From: Paenibacillus segetis
GTDB lineage: Bacteria; Bacillota; Bacilli; Paenibacillales; Paenibacillaceae
Length of the DNA: 64,000 nt
NCBI RefSeq assembly: GCF_014639155.1
Contig: NZ_BMFT01000002.1
Coordinates: 124,001 to 188,000, forward strand
Direction of reading: 5' to 3'
Below are positions 59,879 through 64,000 of the stretch, piece by piece (position 1 is the stretch's first letter; each line of letters starts with the position of its first letter). The notes under the pieces are model-generated. The model ran no database searches and was not told the origin of the DNA. It saw nothing but the letters and a program-made list of their open reading frames with translations. A program made the translations under genes and the position numbers.

Positions 59879-59927
59879 CAGCCGCAGCACTTTAGGTATG
59901 CTCGTCCTAAAGCGCTGCGGCTGTTTT
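59879..59927. terminator. Strong bidirectional terminator
   Basis: CAGCCGCAGCACTTTAGG (59879-59896) pairs with CCTAAAGCGCTGCGGCTG (59906-59923) with one mismatch, followed by TTTT. It separates the repeat-protein gene from the convergent aminotransferase gene. Confidence 0.9.
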
Positions 59928-59934
59928 GTTGACC

Positions 59935-61116
59935 CTATCCTAACAATTTAGCGATCCGTTCTAATGCTTCAGCTAGAATGGATCTTGGACATGCGAAGTT
60001 AACCCGCATATGTCCCTTGCCTTCTAAGCCAAACATCGCTCCACTATTCAATAGAACCTTGGCCTCTTGTGATATTTTTGTCTCCAATTCCTCAGCGATA
60101 GCGGTGTCTCTGAAATCTAACCAAGCCAGATAGGTACCCTGAGGTTTATTGTATTTTACATTCGGCATGTTCTCCGCTACGAACGTTTGAATGAACTCCG
60201 CATTAGAATCCAGATACTCCAATAATTGATTCAGCCAATCCGCGCCTTCTTCCGTATAAGCGGCAGTGGTTGCTACAATGCCAAAGGCATTGGGCTCCAT
60301 AATGGAGGATTTCTTCAGTTCGGTATCAACTTTCTCTTTGAGACTTTGATTTGGAATGATAATATTTGAAATTTGCAGTCCTGCTAAGTTGAAGGTTTTA
60401 CTTGGAGCAGTACAGATAATTGAGTTATTGGCGAATTCTTCGCCCAGTAGCGCGTAGGTAACATGACTGTTCCCCGGCAAAATCAAATCGTTATGAATTT
60501 CATCGGCGATGACAATCACGTTGTTAGCGTTACAGATTTCTCCTAGCTTCCGAAGTTCCTCGCTACTCCACACAATACCCATGGGGTTATGAGGACTACA
60601 GAGGATCAGCATCTTCGTTCTTGGATCTTTAGCTAATTGCTCCAACTGAACATAGTCCATCACATATTTGCCGTCTACAAGCTTCAATGGATTGTTTGCT
60701 ACGATTCTGTTATTGGTCTCGATGGTGCTTCTGAACGGAGGATATACGGGTGGTTGGATAATGATCCGATCGCCCTCATCGGTTAGAGCCCTGATAAAGA
60801 AGTTAAATGCAGGGACGATTCCTGGCATCATCGTAACCCATTCCTTTTTAATATCCCAATCATGTCGTGACTTCTGCCACCAAATCAGTGCATCATAATA
60901 CTCGTCAAGAGGTGAGCTATATCCGAAGATTCCGTGTTCTACCCTCTTCAACAAAGCATCAATGACAGGCTGAGGAGCGCGAAAATCCATATCTGCAACC
61001 CATAAAGGCAATATTCCTTCAGCATCAAATCCCAGTCTATTTGTAAGAACAGTCCGATCCCATTTCAATGAATTTGTATTCTCTCTGGCAACGATCTTGT
61101 CAAAATCATATTTCAT
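59935..61116 (-). CDS. PatB/MalY family C-S lyase (aminotransferase fold type I)
   Basis: A 393-residue PLP enzyme that probably splits cystathionine, or related cysteine S-conjugates, to a thiol, pyruvate and ammonia. Family features: WVADMDFRAPQPVIDAL near the N-terminus, PPVYPPFRSTIETNNR, CSPHNPMGIVWSSEEL, IADEIHNDLILPG and the PLP-binding Lys in CTAPSKTFNLAGLQ (about residue 235). The C-terminus carries the substrate-binding Arg region GKGHMRVNFACPRS. Length is normal. GGAGG lies nine bases before the ATG. The gene is monocistronic. Confidence 0.93.
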   Translation of the reverse strand: MKYDFDKIVARENTNSLKWDRTVLTNRLGFDAEGILPLWVADMDFRAPQPVIDALLKRVEHGIFGYSSPLDEYYDALIWWQKSRHDWDIKKEWVTMMPGIVPAFNFFIRALTDEGDRIIIQPPVYPPFRSTIETNNRIVANNPLKLVDGKYVMDYVQLEQLAKDPRTKMLILCSPHNPMGIVWSSEELRKLGEICNANNVIVIADEIHNDLILPGNSHVTYALLGEEFANNSIICTAPSKTFNLAGLQISNIIIPNQSLKEKVDTELKKSSIMEPNAFGIVATTAAYTEEGADWLNQLLEYLDSNAEFIQTFVAENMPNVKYNKPQGTYLAWLDFRDTAIAEELETKISQEAKVLLNSGAMFGLEGKGHMRVNFACPRSILAEALERIAKLLG

Positions 61117-61238
61117 GGTTAACCCTCCGAGTGAGTAAGTTTATTAAGTCTCAAAATCATACTGTTATTCAGTATAACTTATTATGAACAAACAGAAAAA
61201 ACTAAGTCGATCCATTTACGGATTCAAGGGGCATTGAA

Positions 61239-61853
61239 TTACATTTGAAAAAGTTTGTAGGCAATATAAGCGGCAACGATCCAAATGATGATCGCGGAAA
61301 TTTTATTAATGATGAGCATGATTTTTCCGTTGGTATCTATTTGCCCTACGAGCTTGCCTGCAAAGGCAATACTAGAGAACCACAGCCAAGAGACAAGGAT
61401 TGTCGCACATGCAAATATAACTTTGTCTATTCCGGCATAGTTAAGAGAGCTGGTGCCAATGACTCCAATCGTATCCATTATGGCGTGCGGATTTAATAAA
61501 GATACGGACAAGGCAAATAGGATTTGTTTCTTGGAGGATAAAGGGGTAGCATCTTGCTCCAACTTGGATGGCTTACTTCTCCAGATCGACCATCCCATAT
61601 ATAGAAGAAAGAGAAGTCCAATGCTAAATAAAGCGGTTTGTAATGCGGGAATTGCAAATACGATGACAGAGACTCCTAAAATAGCTAATAAAATAAGAAA
61701 GGTATCACATAGTGATGCTGTAACAATAACAGGAATGGCTTTCTTAAAATTAGGTTGGGATGCTCCTTGGTTAAATACAAAAACATTTTGTGCTCCAAGA
61801 GGAAGAATTAACCCTAGAGCCAATGCTATTCCGTGGAATAGTGCAGTTAACAT
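61239..61853 (-). CDS. LysE/ArgO family amino acid exporter
   Basis: A 204-residue membrane protein with five or six helices. The opening FHGIALALGLILPLGAQNVFV is the LysE/ArgO signature, and SLLNPHAIMDTIGVIG in the middle is also typical. The frame begins at 61898, but ATG 61853 has GGAGG nine bases upstream and gives the family N-terminus, so it is preferred. It probably exports lysine or arginine; specificity cannot be told from sequence. It lies upstream of the aminotransferase gene on the same strand with a gap of about 120 bases. Confidence 0.9.
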   Translation of the reverse strand: MLTALFHGIALALGLILPLGAQNVFVFNQGASQPNFKKAIPVIVTASLCDTFLILLAILGVSVIVFAIPALQTALFSIGLLFLLYMGWSIWRSKPSKLEQDATPLSSKKQILFALSVSLLNPHAIMDTIGVIGTSSLNYAGIDKVIFACATILVSWLWFSSIAFAGKLVGQIDTNGKIMLIINKISAIIIWIVAAYIAYKLFQM

Positions 61854-62070
61854 AGCTTGTGCCTCCGATTTTGGTAATAAGTTCTGATTATAAGGCACGT
61901 GCGATTATTTGTGCAATATTAGAATTTTTCTATATCTAAAGTAGCAGTACCTACAGCCAAATGTTTTGAAATTCATGAAAACTAATTTAAATTACCTAGT
62001 ACGATATCATACCAACTGATCATGCGATGAGATGTATGGTTATGTTACTGTGAGAAATGTACTTAAAATT

Positions 62071-62156
62071 GAATAGGCAAACCTATGGAAATGTAGGGAC
62101 GCAAAGCTAAAGGGACTAAGGTTAATTAAACTTCGTAACGATGTCAGCCAGCTGCC
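62071..62156 (+). ncRNA. Cyclic di-GMP-I (GEMM) riboswitch aptamer
   Basis: The sequence contains the nearly invariant GGCAAACC (62076-62083), GGGACGCAAAGC (62096-62107) and the tail AGCCAGCTGCC (62146-62156) that mark the GEMM-I aptamer, with the expected spacing and stems. GEMM-I RNAs bind c-di-GMP and control motility, adhesion and surface-protein genes. The next gene is a secreted protein and a terminator lies between them, so control by transcription termination is likely. Confidence 0.88.
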
Positions 62157-62185
62157 AAAGAGTATATTATGCTTTTTGTTATTTG

Positions 62186-62262
62186 AAGTTTATTAAAAGT
62201 GAAGTTTTCATTTTTAATAGACTTTGTGTGCAATCGGGCTACTCTTCAGGGTAGTTTTTTTT
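62186..62262 (+). terminator. Expression platform: competing hairpin and intrinsic terminator
   Basis: CTACTC (62240-62245) pairs with GGGTAG (62249-62254) and is followed by eight T (62255-62262): an intrinsic terminator inside the untranslated leader. A larger imperfect hairpin at 62186-62224 (AAGTTTATTAAA with its complement) lies between aptamer and terminator. Whether c-di-GMP favours or prevents termination cannot be decided by eye. Confidence 0.75.
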
Positions 62263-62314
62263 GCGCCTGTTTTAGGTTATTCGTCATAACTATCATTCAT
62301 CAGGAGGAAAAAGT

Positions 62315-64000
62315 ATGAAGAAAATGATTGCAATCGCCACATCGGCAGCGCTACTAGTTAGTTTGTCGAGTGAGGCGGGGTTTGTTGCAGCAAGTGAAAT
62401 ACATAACACAAATGTGACGAAAAGCGTGTTGGAAAGTAGCTTAACTCTAGCCAGCTTGGCAACGGTTAAGCCATTTGATTTGTATGGGAAGGACGTTTTA
62501 AGTGCTTATAATGAAGTATTTAAAATGAATAATGTAAATATTAAATCGATCACGAATAATGGTGGTAACTATTCAGGTTCTCCTATAAATAAGGCGATCG
62601 ATGGCGATATGAATACGCACTGGGAGACAGGTAAACCGAATACTTCAACATTTACGAATGAGGTCGTATTTCTGTTAAATGAATCAACTACATTAAATAG
62701 AATCGTATATGCAGCTAGACAATCTAGTGCCAAAGGCAAGGGATTTGCCCAAGAGTTCGAAATTTACAGCTCGATGACGGATGCAGGCGATGATTTCAGT
62801 TTAGTATCCACGGGAGAATATACAGGTTCAACAGGCGATATAGTTGAAATTAAATTTGCGCCGGCAACGTTTAAGCGAATCAAATTTGTCTACAAAAAAG
62901 CGAATCAGGACTGGGCAAGTGGGGCTGAATTTGCTTTTTATAAAGAAGATGCCGTATCGGACAAATTAAATTACTTATTTACCGATGATACATATAGTCA
63001 AGTGAGTGAAGAGTTTAATACAGTAGACAAACTAATAACTTTGGAGAATGAAGTGAAGGCACATCCTCTATACGCTCAATTTACAGCAGAAATAGAGAAT
63101 GCCAAAATACTTTTAGCAAGCAATCCAATAGCATCAACTACAGCAAAGGTTTCTACCCTTAAAAGTTATGGCACGGAATATGAGGCGGCTTATAGCGAAG
63201 CCTATCGTATGCCGAATTCCAATGTATCCAAAGTAACGACAAATGGCGGAAGCTACCCGGGCACGAAACCAGAATACATGCTCGATGATCTGCCAAACAC
63301 ACATTGGGAGACTAATAAAAACAATGATGATACCTTCACGAATGAAGTTGTATTTGAATTAACGAATGCTGAAGTGCTGGACAGAGTAGCCTTTCTAGCT
63401 AGAGACAATCGGAAAGGATTCCCGGAGGCGTTCGAGATCTATGCATCAGAGACGAGTAAAGGAGACACATTTAAGCTTGTTTCTAGCGGAACTGCGGTTA
63501 GTACAAATGATTTTCTGCAATTCAAGTTCGAACCAACAAAGTTTAAGCGAGTAAAATTTAAGTTCACAAAAGCCAATATTAACAGACCGTTTGTAGCTGA
63601 ATTTCGGTTTTATAAGCAAGATCAAGTAAGTGATGCGGTCGATGGACTGTTCATCGATGGAACGATGAGTTCAGTAGTTCCCGAATATAATAGTGTGGCC
63701 AAAATCAATGAGCTAGAGGAAGCTGCCAAAGCGCATCCATTATATCCTCAGTTCAAGGATCAACTGGATTTGGCGAAGAAGGTAGTAAATGGTGAAGTGC
63801 AAACCGAAGGTACGATCATTACGGCTGAACAACATGGCGATATGAAAAAGCATGCGCAGCAAAACTTAAGATTTAACATGGGTACGAATAACCAGCCTAC
63901 CGGACTTGTGGGCATGCCAGGCGATACGATCAACGTCTATGTGGATGTTGATTCTAACGCTAAAGTACCTTCGTTAATTTTCTCACAACAAGAAGGTTCT
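62315..64000 (+). CDS. Secreted protein with tandem F5/8 type C modules, probable M60-like peptidase (partial)
   Basis: The frame is open for 562 codons to the window end. AGGAGG precedes ATG 62315. A signal peptide (MIAIATSAALLVSLSSEAGF) is followed by two similar F5/8C modules (about residues 65-210 and 300-450), each with N-x-G-x-Y-x-G and D-x-x-x-x-T-H-W-E-T motifs, and each followed by a helical linker. The last visible part (NNQPTGLVGMPGDTINVYVDVD) resembles the start of the M60/enhancin peptidase region, whose metal site would lie beyond the window. Such proteases cleave mucin-like glycoproteins at the cell surface. The M60 call is inferred; the F5/8C modules are clear. Confidence 0.82.
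   Translation, partial: MKKMIAIATSAALLVSLSSEAGFVAASEIHNTNVTKSVLESSLTLASLATVKPFDLYGKDVLSAYNEVFKMNNVNIKSITNNGGNYSGSPINKAIDGDMNTHWETGKPNTSTFTNEVVFLLNESTTLNRIVYAARQSSAKGKGFAQEFEIYSSMTDAGDDFSLVSTGEYTGSTGDIVEIKFAPATFKRIKFVYKKANQDWASGAEFAFYKEDAVSDKLNYLFTDDTYSQVSEEFNTVDKLITLENEVKAHPLYAQFTAEIENAKILLASNPIASTTAKVSTLKSYGTEYEAAYSEAYRMPNSNVSKVTTNGGSYPGTKPEYMLDDLPNTHWETNKNNDDTFTNEVVFELTNAEVLDRVAFLARDNRKGFPEAFEIYASETSKGDTFKLVSSGTAVSTNDFLQFKFEPTKFKRVKFKFTKANINRPFVAEFRFYKQDQVSDAVDGLFIDGTMSSVVPEYNSVAKINELEEAAKAHPLYPQFKDQLDLAKKVVNGEVQTEGTIITAEQHGDMKKHAQQNLRFNMGTNNQPTGLVGMPGDTINVYVDVDSNAKVPSLIFSQQEGS

Overview
The window looks like chromosomal DNA of a Paenibacillus-type member of the Bacillota. This is inferred from the moderate-to-low GC content, strong AGGAGG-type ribosome binding sites, frequent TTG/GTG starts, LplB/YtcP/LipO-type sugar transporters with their own local regulators, and the density of polysaccharide-degrading genes. 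No rRNA, tRNA, CRISPR array, transposase, integrase or phage gene was seen. Both ends cut through genes: a membrane-bound AraC-type regulator on the left and a secreted F5/8C-repeat protein on the right.

From 1 to 13127 lies a polysaccharide-utilisation locus. It has the regulator on the minus strand, then two ABC permeases, a solute-binding lipoprotein, two heparinase II/III-fold lyase-like proteins (one intracellular, one a 1288-residue secreted multidomain protein) and a PHP/DUF3604-type hydrolase. The content suggests uptake and cleavage of a uronic-acid-containing glycan. Next come mqo, behind a strongly base-paired 5' leader, and a membrane glycolipid group (two family 4 glycosyltransferases, an LPG-synthase-like membrane protein and a PAP2 phosphatase) resembling the Listeria LafA/LafB/LafC set. 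After these are selO and a DUF985 cupin.

From 21767 to 28737 is a second sugar system: a cytoplasmic GH5 hydrolase, two permeases and a binding lipoprotein on the minus strand, divergent from a two-component system. A TPR-SUKH protein, a small secreted protein and a KinB-like sporulation-type kinase follow.

From 32247 to 46640 is a third and larger sugar system that I read as an amino-sugar (glucosamine oligomer) catabolic regulon. It holds an MDR dehydrogenase, a LacI regulator, a cytoplasmic GH9, a ROK kinase, GlcN-6-P deaminase (nagB), a TIM-barrel isomerase, a VOC protein, a GH3 hexosaminidase, two permeases, a binding protein, a ThuA-like protein and a GNAT acetyltransferase. Three transcription units share a palindromic operator with core TGTGTAACGTTACACA, which the LacI protein probably binds. 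None of the three ABC systems encodes an ATPase, so all probably use a shared MsmX-type ATPase encoded elsewhere.

The right part holds an ABC exporter pair, an alanine/glycine:cation symporter, a multidomain GH18 chitinase whose N-terminal chitin-binding domain is broken by a frameshift, an MBL-fold hydrolase, a PadR/HAAS pair, an amidohydrolase lipoprotein, an EEP-family hydrolase, a Gly/Ala repeat protein, a PatB/MalY C-S lyase and a LysE/ArgO exporter. At the right edge a c-di-GMP-I riboswitch with a terminator precedes the secreted F5/8C-repeat protein, which probably continues into an M60-type peptidase. Most transcription units end in clear intrinsic terminators, several of them bidirectional.
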